The notes under the pieces: model-generated
Told to the model about the DNA's origin: nothing
Seen by the model: only the letters and a program-made list of their open reading frames with translations
Database searches by the model: none
NCBI GenBank assembly: GCA_021413595.1
Contig: JAIOQD010000127.1
Location: forward strand, 1 to 5,261
DNA: 5,261 nucleotides
Source of the DNA: Bacteroidota bacterium
GTDB lineage: Bacteria > Bacteroidota > Bacteroidia > 2-12-FULL-35-15
Reading direction: 5' to 3'
Position numbers and translations under genes: made by a program
Part shown: one piece after another, positions 1 through 5,261 of the stretch
Position numbering within the stretch: the stretch's first letter is position 1
Layout: every line of letters starts with the position of its first letter

Positions 1-1284
1 TTTTAATCCCAATACATCAAAAACAAAATCGTGCATTAGTTTTTTCAGAGAAATGATATCCTCATTGGTCATCGTTTCTTTGCTGTCGTTTACCGAATTA
101 ATGATGCGGGAAGCTTCAAACAGGTTAGCGATTAAAATGGGAGTATTAAAATCATCGTTCATTGCATCGTAGCAATTTTTTTCAATCTCTTTTATATCAG
201 AGGTAGATTTGGGAGATGCTTTTAAACTCTCTAATGTTTTAATAGATGCCATCAAACGGGCATACCCTTTTTCAGATGCCTGCAGTGCTTCATTCGAGAA
301 ATCAAGTGTGCTCCTGTAATGTGTCTGCATCATAAAAAAGCGCACACCCATGGGGCTATATCCTTTTTCTAATAAGGGGTGATCTCCGGTAAATAATTCG
401 CCCGGTAAAAAACCATTACCTGCCGTCTTAGACATACGAACACCATTAACTGTAAGCATATTGGTATGCATCCAGTATTTAACAGGTGCTTTGTGGTTAC
501 ATGCTTGCGATTGAGCAATTTCATTGGTGTGATGAGTTGCTTGCAGGTCCATTCCACCACCATGTATATCAAATGTATCACCTAAATATTTGCTGCTCAT
601 GGCCGAACATTCTATGTGCCAGCCCGGGAACCCCCAGCCCCATGGCGATGGCCAGCGCATGATCTGTTCCGGTTTTACTTTTATCCATAAAGCAAAATCC
701 AGCCGTCCGCGTTTTTCATCTTGTCCGCTAAGCTCACGGGTGTTTGCTATAAGGTCGTCTAATTGCCTGTTAGTAAGCTGTCCGTAAGGAAACTCTTTAT
801 TGTATTTTTCTACGTCAAAATAAACGGTACCATTTACTTCGTAAGCATACCCATTTGAAATGATTTGTTTTACCATTTCAATCTGCTCACAAATATGTCC
901 GGTAGCTGTTGGTTCAATACTTGGTGGAAGTGCGTTGAATTCGCGCATTACATCATGAAAACCAAGCGTGTATTTTTGAACAATCTCCATCGGTTCCAAT
1001 TGTTCAAGTTTCGCTTTCTTTTCAAATTTATCATCGCCTTCATCACGGTCGCCTTCCAAATGTCCCGCATCAGTGATGTTACGCACATAACGCACCTTAA
1101 ATCCTGTATGCAATAAATAACGATAGATCAGATCAAAGGAAATAAATGTGCGGCAGTTACCCAAATGCACATCACTATATACTGTTGGACCGCAAACGTA
1201 TAAGCCCACCATGCCTTCATTGAGGGGTTCAAATTTTTCTTTGGTTCGGGTTAGTGTATTGTAAATTACCAGGTGGTTCTTCAT
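1..1284 (-). CDS. cysS: Cysteinyl-tRNA synthetase (CysRS), C-terminal end cut by the window edge
   Basis: Class I aminoacyl-tRNA synthetase that activates cysteine with ATP and loads it onto tRNA-Cys in the cytoplasm. My translation from the ATG at 1284 is open for 428 codons to the left edge; family members are about 490 residues, so roughly the last 60 (anticodon-binding end) are missing. The start gives the expected N-terminus ([13 protein letters not shown]). Visible motifs are the HIGH-type signature HLGN at residues 40-43 and the KMSKS-type loop RMSKT at 283-287. The zinc ligands are expected at C31 (in YVCGPT), C226 (in WHIECSAM), and H251 and E255 (in HHTNE), by analogy with E. coli C28, C209, H234 and E238. 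The segment [19 protein letters not shown] is typical of the family. The gene lies 117 bp after the MORN-repeat gene on the same strand. A terminator-like hairpin occupies that gap, leaving little room for a normal promoter. Identification is secure; the KMSKS variant is mild. Confidence 0.97.
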   Translation of the reverse strand, partial: MKNHLVIYNTLTRTKEKFEPLNEGMVGLYVCGPTVYSDVHLGNCRTFISFDLIYRYLLHTGFKVRYVRNITDAGHLEGDRDEGDDKFEKKAKLEQLEPMEIVQKYTLGFHDVMREFNALPPSIEPTATGHICEQIEMVKQIISNGYAYEVNGTVYFDVEKYNKEFPYGQLTNRQLDDLIANTRELSGQDEKRGRLDFALWIKVKPEQIMRWPSPWGWGFPGWHIECSAMSSKYLGDTFDIHGGGMDLQATHHTNEIAQSQACNHKAPVKYWMHTNMLTVNGVRMSKTAGNGFLPGELFTGDHPLLEKGYSPMGVRFFMMQTHYRSTLDFSNEALQASEKGYARLMASIKTLESLKASPKSTSDIKEIEKNCYDAMNDDFNTPILIANLFEASRIINSVNDSKETMTNEDIISLKKLMHDFVFDVLGLK

Positions 1285-1308
1285 AGAAAAATAAAAAGTA
1301 TGAGTTAT

Positions 1309-1373
1309 AAAAAAATCTAAATCCTAATCTCGGAATTCTAAATTTGAATTTAGAATTTAGATTAGGATTCAGG
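1309..1373 (-). terminator. Long hairpin with U-tract between the MORN-repeat gene and cysS
   Basis: A near-continuous inverted repeat. The inner stem 1334-1344 pairs perfectly with 1347-1357 (11 bp, 2-nt gap at the tip). The outer stem 1320-1330 pairs with 1359-1369 (11 bp), with a small internal bulge between them. On the minus strand the hairpin is followed by seven Ts (1315-1309), so it fits an intrinsic terminator for the gene ending at 1402. It also lies only about 25 nt before the cysS start codon, so it could instead act on read-through into cysS. The stem is AT-rich, which is less usual for a strong terminator. Confidence 0.6.
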
Positions 1374-1393
1374 CATTTGAGATTAGAATTTAG
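1313..1393. repeat. Heptamer-like GAATTTA / CTAAATC repeat tract
   Basis: The region is built of related 7-8-mers. In the right half it reads GAATTTA, GAATTTA, GATTAG, GATTCAG, then again GATTAGAATTTAG at 1381-1393. The left half (1317-1345) carries the same unit in the opposite orientation (CTAAATC, CTAATCT, CTAAATTT). The opposed orientations generate the hairpin at 1320-1369, while the last copy lies outside it. It looks like a simple intergenic repeat that has become a hairpin; whether it occurs elsewhere in the genome cannot be seen here. Confidence 0.55.
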
Positions 1394-1401
1394 TTGAGGT
1401 G

Positions 1402-2295
1402 TTATTCTTCGATAACACTATCACCAATGTATTTACCACCTTTATAAAGTGCTATACGGGTTAATATTCCATTCGTGTTATAGATATATACTTTACCGTC
1501 TATTAACTTATTACTATGAAATACACCATCTTTAGATACCTGTTTGTTCTTGTTGTACAACTTCCATTTTCCTTCGCCATCAAACGGTTTACCACTATTC
1601 ACTTTTTCTATTCCTTTATCCACCTCAATTGGCGCCACTTTAATAGGATCTACAACAACTTCTTTAACAACTTCTTTAATTATTGGTTTTTTAGGTTCGT
1701 ATGTTTTTACACTTGCTACATCTAAAAAACCATCAGCAAAATTTTTCTCCGATTTCAAATCTCCGTTTTCATAATATTCTTTTAAAATTCCGGCTTCTTT
1801 TCCTTCAGCCCATGATCCTTCAATCATTGTTTGGCCATTTTCATAATAATATTTTTGGTCTCCTGCACGTTTACCGGTAGTATTAAATTTGAAAGCTTGT
1901 TGAACCTGCCCGTTCTCATAATATAATTTATAATCACCTACCCAGCGATTGTTTTTCCACAAGCCCTCTTCTTTAGGTTTGCCATTTTCATGGTACATAA
2001 TGGCATAGCCGTTAGGGCGGTTATTTTCGTAAGTGATCTTGCTTTTTAAATTATTGTTGCAGTAATATTCAGTCCAAATACCAATTTTTTTGCTGCTTTC
2101 AAATATACCCTCTTCTACTTTTTGATCATCCGTATAGCAAGGCTTATGAACCATTTTATTGGTAACTATCCATTTTCCTTGTTTTTTTCCTGAAACATCC
2201 GTTAGGTTAATTGTATCAGTACCAGCCATCTCATAAGTTTGAGCAAAGGCAAGGTTAGAAGCAATAATCAACACTATCAAAAAAACTTTTTTCAT
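1402..2295 (-). CDS. Secreted MORN-repeat protein of the YwqK antitoxin-like family
   Basis: A 297-residue protein. Residues 1-18 form a signal peptide (KK, then a hydrophobic stretch, then AFA before Q19), so the mature protein is probably periplasmic or outer-surface. The body is made of MORN-2-like repeats with a period of about 24 residues and core Y-Y/H-E-N-G: YYCNNN at 77, YHENGK at 101, YYENGQ at 125, YYENGQ at 150 and YYENGD at 174. A K/E/V/P-rich linker (about 200-235, with KEVVKEVVVDP) follows, then two weaker copies around 247 and 272 (YNKNKQ, YNTNG). Related Bacteroidota proteins are often labelled 'toxin-antitoxin system YwqK family antitoxin', but no toxin gene is adjacent and a secreted antitoxin is odd, so that label should not be read as a function. 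The gene has its own promoter match upstream and a hairpin downstream. The precise role is unknown. Confidence 0.88.
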   Translation of the reverse strand: MKKVFLIVLIIASNLAFAQTYEMAGTDTINLTDVSGKKQGKWIVTNKMVHKPCYTDDQKVEEGIFESSKKIGIWTEYYCNNNLKSKITYENNRPNGYAIMYHENGKPKEEGLWKNNRWVGDYKLYYENGQVQQAFKFNTTGKRAGDQKYYYENGQTMIEGSWAEGKEAGILKEYYENGDLKSEKNFADGFLDVASVKTYEPKKPIIKEVVKEVVVDPIKVAPIEVDKGIEKVNSGKPFDGEGKWKLYNKNKQVSKDGVFHSNKLIDGKVYIYNTNGILTRIALYKGGKYIGDSVIEE

Positions 2296-2322
2296 CTAAG
2301 AAGAATAATTTATTTCAAATTT

Positions 2323-2348
2323 AATCAGCCAACTGGCGGATTTTTTTT
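2323..2348 (+). terminator. Terminator-like hairpin with T8, plus orientation, in the MORN-gene leader
   Basis: AATCAGCC (2323-2330) pairs with GGCGGATT (2335-2342) around the loop AACT, with a single A-G mismatch. A run of eight Ts (2341-2348) overlaps and follows the stem. Read on the plus strand this is a good intrinsic terminator, but no plus-strand gene precedes it. Read on the minus strand it sits in the predicted 5' leader of the MORN-repeat gene, preceded by A8. It may block antisense transcription toward tdh or be a leader structure. Confidence 0.45.
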
Positions 2349-2373
2349 ATTGTTTCTTTGTCTCTATAATGCG

Positions 2374-2405
2374 CAAATGTAATGTTTTTAATTATATTGA
2401 ACAAA
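2374..2405 (-). promoter_or_regulatory. Bacteroidota-type promoter for the MORN-repeat gene
   Basis: On the minus strand, TTTG (2405-2402), a 20-bp spacer and TACATTTG (2381-2374) match the phylum's -33/-7 consensus TTTG and TAnnTTTG exactly. The predicted start of transcription is near 2367, giving a leader of about 70 nt before the ATG at 2295. The promoter lies in the 148-bp gap behind tdh, so the MORN gene need not depend on tdh transcription. Confidence 0.7.
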
Positions 2406-2443
2406 GGCATACCGTAAAATTTACTGTTGGCGTTGTAAAATGT

Positions 2444-3397
2444 TCATTTCTTGGGTGCTCGCAAGTTTTTGATCATGTCTGAGGTCATTGCAGTCAGGTC
2501 AAATTCGGGCTTCCAGCCCCAATCCGAAACAGCCTCAGCGGCATCAATACTTTTGGGCCAGCTATCGGCTATTTGCTGACGCGAATCTTCTTTGTAAGTG
2601 ATCTTGAAATTGGGGATATGTTTTGTGATCTCCGCAGCAATTTCTTTTGGTGAAAAACTAAAACCAGCCAGGTTATAACTCGAACGTATTTTAATTTTAT
2701 CCGCATCCGCCTGCATAATGCCAATTGTGGCTTTTATTGCATCAGGCATATACATCATTGGCAAAGTGGCATTTTCCGACAAAAAACATTCATAAGTTCC
2801 TGATTTTAAGGCCTCATGAAAAATGTGCACCGCATAATCTGTGGTTCCTCCACCGGGTGCAGATTTCCACCCAATTAATCCGGGGTAGCGTAAACTGCGC
2901 ACGTCTACATTGTATTTATTGAAATAATACTCGCACCAGCGTTCCCCGGCCTGCTTACTGATACCATAAACTGTGCTGGGCTCCATTACGGTAAATTGAG
3001 GGGTGTTTTCTTTAGGAGTATTTGGACCGAAAACCGCAATTGAACTGGGCCAGTATATTTTTTCAATGATCTTTTCTTTTGCAAGATCGAGTACATTTAA
3101 CAGGCCGTTCATATTCAGATCCCAGGCAAATTTTGGCATTTTTTCAGCGGTAGCGGAAAGCAATGCTGCTAATAGGTACACCTGGTTGATTTTATGGCGT
3201 TTTACAATTTCCAGTAAACCTGTGGCATTTAGCACATCAATTACTTCAAAAGGACCTTCTTTGGATTGTTCTGTTATTTTAACATCGGAGGCTATTACGT
3301 TTTCGATACCGTAAACATTTCTTAGGTTTTGTACAAGCTCAGTCCCTAATTGTCCGGATGAACCAATCACTAATATTTTTTCAGTTGTTCGCATCAT
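2444..3397 (-). CDS. tdh: L-threonine 3-dehydrogenase, short-chain (SDR/epimerase-like) type
   Basis: Oxidises L-threonine with NAD+ to 2-amino-3-oxobutyrate, which the ligase Kbl then cleaves with CoA to glycine and acetyl-CoA; a cytoplasmic enzyme. At 317 residues it has the usual length of the extended-SDR threonine dehydrogenases (Flavobacterium frigidimaris type), not the zinc-dependent MDR type. The Rossmann motif GSSGQLG is at 12-18. D38 at the end of the second strand suggests NAD over NADP. The catalytic set is S118/S119 (WPSSIAVFG) with Y144 and K148 (YGISK). Family-specific stretches are GGGTTDYAV (182-190), LPMMYMPDA (212-220), IADSWP (276-281) and DWGWKPE (292-298). The protein begins with two adjacent ATGs (3397 and 3394), and either could be used. 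No kbl gene lies next to it in the window. I see no good promoter match upstream, but there is a cluster of CACCG-type repeats. A generic NAD-dependent epimerase is the alternative; the specific motifs make that unlikely. Confidence 0.93.
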   Translation of the reverse strand: MMRTTEKILVIGSSGQLGTELVQNLRNVYGIENVIASDVKITEQSKEGPFEVIDVLNATGLLEIVKRHKINQVYLLAALLSATAEKMPKFAWDLNMNGLLNVLDLAKEKIIEKIYWPSSIAVFGPNTPKENTPQFTVMEPSTVYGISKQAGERWCEYYFNKYNVDVRSLRYPGLIGWKSAPGGGTTDYAVHIFHEALKSGTYECFLSENATLPMMYMPDAIKATIGIMQADADKIKIRSSYNLAGFSFSPKEIAAEITKHIPNFKITYKEDSRQQIADSWPKSIDAAEAVSDWGWKPEFDLTAMTSDMIKNLRAPKK

Positions 3398-3413
3398 AAA
3401 AATTCAGTTAAGA

Positions 3414-3497
3414 ATTACACCGATTTACAAATGATTACACCGGTTCAATTGCATGCAGAAAATCGGTGAAATGGATGTTGTATTTCTATAATCGGTG
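3414..3497. repeat. Cluster of four CACCGRTT / AATCGGTG octamers upstream of tdh
   Basis: The octamer occurs as CACCGATT (3418-3425), CACCGGTT (3438-3445), AATCGGTG (3461-3468) and AATCGGTG (3490-3497), two in each orientation. The first two lie within a 9-bp direct repeat, ATTACACCG (3414-3422 and 3434-3442), 20 bp apart. CACCGATTT (3418-3426) and AAATCGGTG (3460-3468) form a 9-bp inverted repeat. The position just before tdh permits an operator role, but it also resembles the GTGTAATC-rich intergenic repeats scattered through many Bacteroidota genomes, which I consider more likely. Confidence 0.55.
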
Positions 3498-3501
3498 GAA
3501 T

Positions 3502-3517
3502 CCCCGTATATACGAGG
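3502..3517. repeat. Palindrome CGTATATACG with imperfect GC flanks
   Basis: CGTATATACG (3505-3514) is a perfect 10-bp palindrome. The flanks extend it to CCCCGTATATACGAGG, with one mismatched pair. It could be a dimeric repressor site or a short hairpin. It is about 105 bp upstream of tdh, next to the repeat cluster. No function can be assigned from sequence alone. Confidence 0.3.
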
Positions 3518-3854
3518 CTAAAAATACTTTTTTTTAACAACATACTCTTGATCCCCGGGAATTATTTTAAACAGCGCTAAAAAAGCTTCAGGTAAAAAAT
3601 TTGTTTTTAATGTTTTTGTGAAAACGCCTGTTTTTAAGGATGTTTATAGGTTTGGCGTATCCACAAAAATTGTCGTTAAAGGTTAAATAAATTAGTATGA
3701 GTAAGGGTTTAAAAACACTGGATTCATTGAATTGTCCCATTATCAACACCTGATTGTGAATACTTTATGCGAAAATCGTGATCTAATTTATAGCTATTCT
3801 TCCAATAAAGTATTAATTTTGTTTTTCCAACAACCAAAATTATAAGAAACAAGG

Positions 3855-3886
3855 TTTGTAAAAGCCTGATATCTGAACTAAATGGG
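3855..3886 (+). promoter_or_regulatory. Candidate promoter of the Spi-like gene
   Basis: TTTG (3855-3858), a 20-bp spacer and TAAATGGG (3879-3886) fit the -33 box and spacing perfectly, but match the TAnnTTTG box only in part. The predicted leader would be about 35 nt. An alternative is TAATTTTG at 3814-3821, a perfect -7 box with no TTTG at the right distance and a leader of about 100 nt. One of the two probably drives the gene. Confidence 0.3.
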
Positions 3887-3928
3887 TGTAGTTTATAAAA
3901 AAACACTTTCAAAAACCAAACTCATAGC

Positions 3929-4288
3929 ATGAAAAAACTTACTAGCTTACTTATTATGTTCGTTATAGGAATAAGCCTTGCTAATGCAACAACTGTTAAT
4001 GCCATTGCAGCTAAAAAAATTGCGGAAGATTTTTTTAAACAGGTTCTACCTCAAGATCTTAGCGTGGCAACGTTAACGTATATCGAATTGTCTGCTAATG
4101 GAGAGCCTGTTTATTACGTTTTTAACGTAAATGAAGGTCACGTTGTTGTGGCGGCTGCTGATGATGTTCTTCCAATTATCAGTTATTCAACTGAAGGGAA
4201 ATTCATTGCTCCAACAACAAAAGCTATTGTTGTTACTATCGACAAATGGGCTGCTAATTCATGGGCAACCCAATCTTCCAAAGGTTAG
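3929..4288 (+). CDS. Stand-alone Spi-like protein (C10 peptidase propeptide / protease-inhibitor fold)
   Basis: A 119-residue protein with a clear signal peptide (MKKLTSLLIM start, cleavage after ANA at 18-20), so it is exported. The mature part resembles the Spi / streptopain pro-domain family: an N-terminal helix rich in A and K (AKKIAEDFFKQV), then YYVFNV (62-67), GHVVVAAADD (70-79) and PIISYSTEGKF (82-92), a pattern shared by C10 prodomains. In the family such domains either precede a C10 cysteine protease catalytic domain and keep it inactive, or occur alone as inhibitors, as Spi next to SpeB in Streptococcus pyogenes. Here the frame ends right after the domain. I find no catalytic domain in any frame of the next 280 bp, so it is a free-standing inhibitor or the remnant of a truncated C10 protease. 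No protease gene is nearby. The start is supported by the signal peptide; there is no clear Shine-Dalgarno. A hairpin follows the gene. Confidence 0.75.
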   Translation: MKKLTSLLIMFVIGISLANATTVNAIAAKKIAEDFFKQVLPQDLSVATLTYIELSANGEPVYYVFNVNEGHVVVAAADDVLPIISYSTEGKFIAPTTKAIVVTIDKWAANSWATQSSKG

Positions 4289-4369
4289 TGTTTTCTCTGT
4301 ACTATACCCCTTTACTATGCTTCCTGATTTTAAAAGGAATATATATAATTTAAACAATTGCTGAGTCGT

Positions 4370-4422
4370 CACGTATTGATCGCAATAAGATTAATACGTG
4401 TTTCAGATCCTTCATTTTTTTT
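4370..4422 (+). terminator. Hairpin downstream of the Spi-like gene, possible terminator
   Basis: CACGTATTGATC (4370-4381) pairs with GATTAATACGTG (4389-4400) as a 12-bp stem containing one G-U wobble, with loop GCAATAA. The Ts directly after it are short (TTTCAG); a run of eight Ts follows only at 4415-4422. Its place 82 nt after the stop codon suggests termination of the Spi-like transcript, though the spaced U-tract makes it a less than perfect intrinsic terminator. Confidence 0.5.
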
Positions 4423-4533
4423 ATTATTAATCATGTTAGGCAAAAAAACACTTCATAAAAAAATTACATAGAGTTTTGCGTAACACCAGTTATTAACTTC
4501 TGATATATTTTTATTCATTCCAATGAAATAGCC

Positions 4534-4541
4534 TACCTTTG
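4534..4541 (+). promoter_or_regulatory. -7 promoter element of trhO
   Basis: TACCTTTG matches the Bacteroidota -7 consensus TAnnTTTG exactly. At the expected -33 distance the sequence is T-rich (TTTA, 4510-4513) and lacks the final G of TTTG. Transcription would start near 4548, leaving a leader of about 20 nt before the ATG. No Shine-Dalgarno sequence precedes the start, as is usual in this phylum. Confidence 0.55.
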
Positions 4542-4566
4542 TGTGTATTTTAAACCCTCAGACACT

Positions 4567-5261
4567 ATGTTATTGCAAAACAGAGTTAACAAAAAGGAAC
4601 TTAAAAAACGAATTCAGGAAGAAACCCTAAAGCGGGTTACTGTTTCGTTTTACCGGTATGTTGTTATTGAAAATCCGGAAGAGCTTCGCGACAATTTATT
4701 TCAACAATGGAATGATCTTGGTATATTAGGCCGAATTTATATAGCCCATGAAGGCATTAATGCTCAAATGTGCGTTCCTGAACATAATTGGGATGTTTTC
4801 ATAAAAAATTTGTTTGCTGATTCTCGCTTCGCAGATGTTCCATTCAAAATTGCTGTTGAAGATAATGGCAAATCCTTTTATAAATTAACAGTTAAGGTAC
4901 GTCATAAAATTGTTGCTGATGGTTTGGATGATGGAGCCTTTGATGTAACCAATGTAGGTAATCATTTGAGTGCGAAAGAATTTAACGAAGCAATGGAAAA
5001 CCCCGATACCATTGTAGTGGATATGCGTAATCATTACGAAAGTGAAGTGGGACGTTTTGTTGGTGCCCTTTGCCCCGATGCAGATACTTTTCGTGAAGAA
5101 TTGCCGATAGTGATTGATGAATTAAAAGATAAAAAAGATCAGAAAATAATTATGTATTGCACTGGTGGTGTTCGTTGTGAAAAAGCGAGTGCTTATCTTA
5201 AACATCACGGTTTTAAAGATGTAAACCAGCTTCACGGAGGGATTATCGATTATGTGCGACA
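4567..5261 (+). CDS. trhO: tRNA uridine(34) hydroxylase TrhO (YceA family), C-terminal part cut by the window edge
   Basis: A rhodanese-domain enzyme that, with oxygen, hydroxylates U34 of certain tRNAs to 5-hydroxyuridine, the first step toward cmo5U/mo5U wobble modifications. The frame from the ATG at 4567 is open for 231 codons to the window end; family members are about 320-350 residues, so about a third is missing. The N-terminal domain carries AHEGINAQ (60-67) and the [11 protein letters not shown] segment (104-114), typical of this family. The rhodanese domain starts near residue 134 (LSAKEF), with VVDMRN (150-155) and the active-site loop CTGGVRC (198-204). C198 is the catalytic-loop cysteine, followed by EKASAYL and LHGGI. 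The start agrees with the nearby -7 element. It follows the Spi-like gene on the same strand but is separated by 278 bp and a hairpin, so it is probably transcribed alone. Older annotations call it UPF0176 or a rhodanese-related sulfurtransferase. Confidence 0.95.
   Translation, partial: MLLQNRVNKKELKKRIQEETLKRVTVSFYRYVVIENPEELRDNLFQQWNDLGILGRIYIAHEGINAQMCVPEHNWDVFIKNLFADSRFADVPFKIAVEDNGKSFYKLTVKVRHKIVADGLDDGAFDVTNVGNHLSAKEFNEAMENPDTIVVDMRNHYESEVGRFVGALCPDADTFREELPIVIDELKDKKDQKIIMYCTGGVRCEKASAYLKHHGFKDVNQLHGGIIDYVR

Larger units (their letters stand above)
3398..3928. other. 531-bp divergent intergenic region without a convincing gene
   Basis: Lies between tdh (leftward) and the Spi-like gene (rightward). 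The tdh-proximal part (3414-3517) holds short direct and inverted repeats and a palindrome. The middle is AT-rich, with a lone plus-strand TAGGTTTG (-7-like, 3647-3654) that has no correctly spaced TTTG. The right part has the inverted pair TAATTTTG (3814-3821) and CAAAATTA (3835-3842) and a candidate promoter at 3855-3886. A 62-codon minus-strand open frame (3912-3724) and an 18-codon plus-strand frame (3697-3753) exist but lack support. No tRNA or known riboswitch was recognised. Confidence 0.6.

Noticed and set aside
369..1116. Three short open frames (369-581 minus, 590-787 plus, 865-1116 plus)
   Set aside because: All lie inside cysS, whose full frame with conserved motifs explains the region.
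1285..1401. Considered as a T-box riboswitch controlling cysS
   Set aside because: The gap is too short, and there is no T-box consensus, specifier loop or antiterminator arrangement; T-boxes are also not expected in Bacteroidota.
1516..1774. Two overlapping plus-strand open frames opposite the MORN-repeat gene
   Set aside because: Phe/Leu-rich shadows of the real minus-strand gene.
2725..3314. Plus-strand open frames opposite tdh
   Set aside because: tdh on the other strand is well supported by motifs over its full length.
3414..3497. Considered as a CRISPR array
   Set aside because: Repeat units are only 8-9 bp, occur in both orientations and are unevenly spaced, and no cas gene is present.
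3724..3912. 62-codon minus-strand open frame in the divergent gap, with a hydrophobic stretch (LLQTLFLIILVVG)
   Set aside because: It overlaps the likely promoter region of the Spi-like gene, has no promoter or ribosome-binding support, and its composition is what AT-rich noncoding DNA would give.
4131..4364. Plus-strand open frame overlapping and running past the Spi-like gene, considered as a frameshifted C10 catalytic domain
   Set aside because: It is a leucine/glutamine-rich shadow of the Spi-like frame, and its extension beyond 4288 shows no cysteine-protease motif, so there is no evidence for a frameshift.

Overview
The window looks like a piece of chromosome from a low-GC member of the Bacteroidota. 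Two observations support this. The proteins have a Bacteroidota flavour: a short-chain-type threonine dehydrogenase, a CysRS with HLGN and RMSKT motifs, and secreted YwqK/MORN-like and Spi-like proteins. There are also good matches to the phylum's unusual promoter (TTTG, about 20 bp, TAnnTTTG), and start codons lack clear Shine-Dalgarno sequences. The order or genus cannot be told from the sequence.

Layout. On the minus strand, reading from the middle leftwards: tdh (3397-2444), a secreted MORN-repeat protein (2295-1402) and the 5' part of cysS (1284 to the left edge). cysS runs open through the whole first 1.28 kb. On the plus strand, to the right: a small secreted Spi-like / C10-propeptide-like protein (3929-4288) and the 5' part of trhO (4567 to the right edge). 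The two groups diverge from a 531-bp gap (3398-3928). That gap holds a cluster of CACCGRTT/AATCGGTG repeats and weak promoter-like signals, but no convincing gene.

Functions. cysS (cysteine charging of tRNA), trhO (hydroxylation of tRNA U34) and tdh (first step of threonine breakdown to glycine) are housekeeping genes with no obvious functional link to one another. The MORN-repeat and Spi-like proteins both carry signal peptides and are probably periplasmic or exported; their roles are unknown. Each gene seems to be its own transcription unit: a strong promoter match lies just downstream of tdh and serves the MORN gene, a long hairpin with a U-tract follows the MORN gene, a 12-bp hairpin follows the Spi-like gene, and trhO has its own -7 element.

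I did not find a clear new multi-gene system. The points most worth a second look are the orphan Spi-like protein with no protease beside it, the heptamer-built hairpin just in front of cysS, the repeat cluster upstream of tdh, and a plus-oriented terminator-like hairpin in the leader of the MORN gene.
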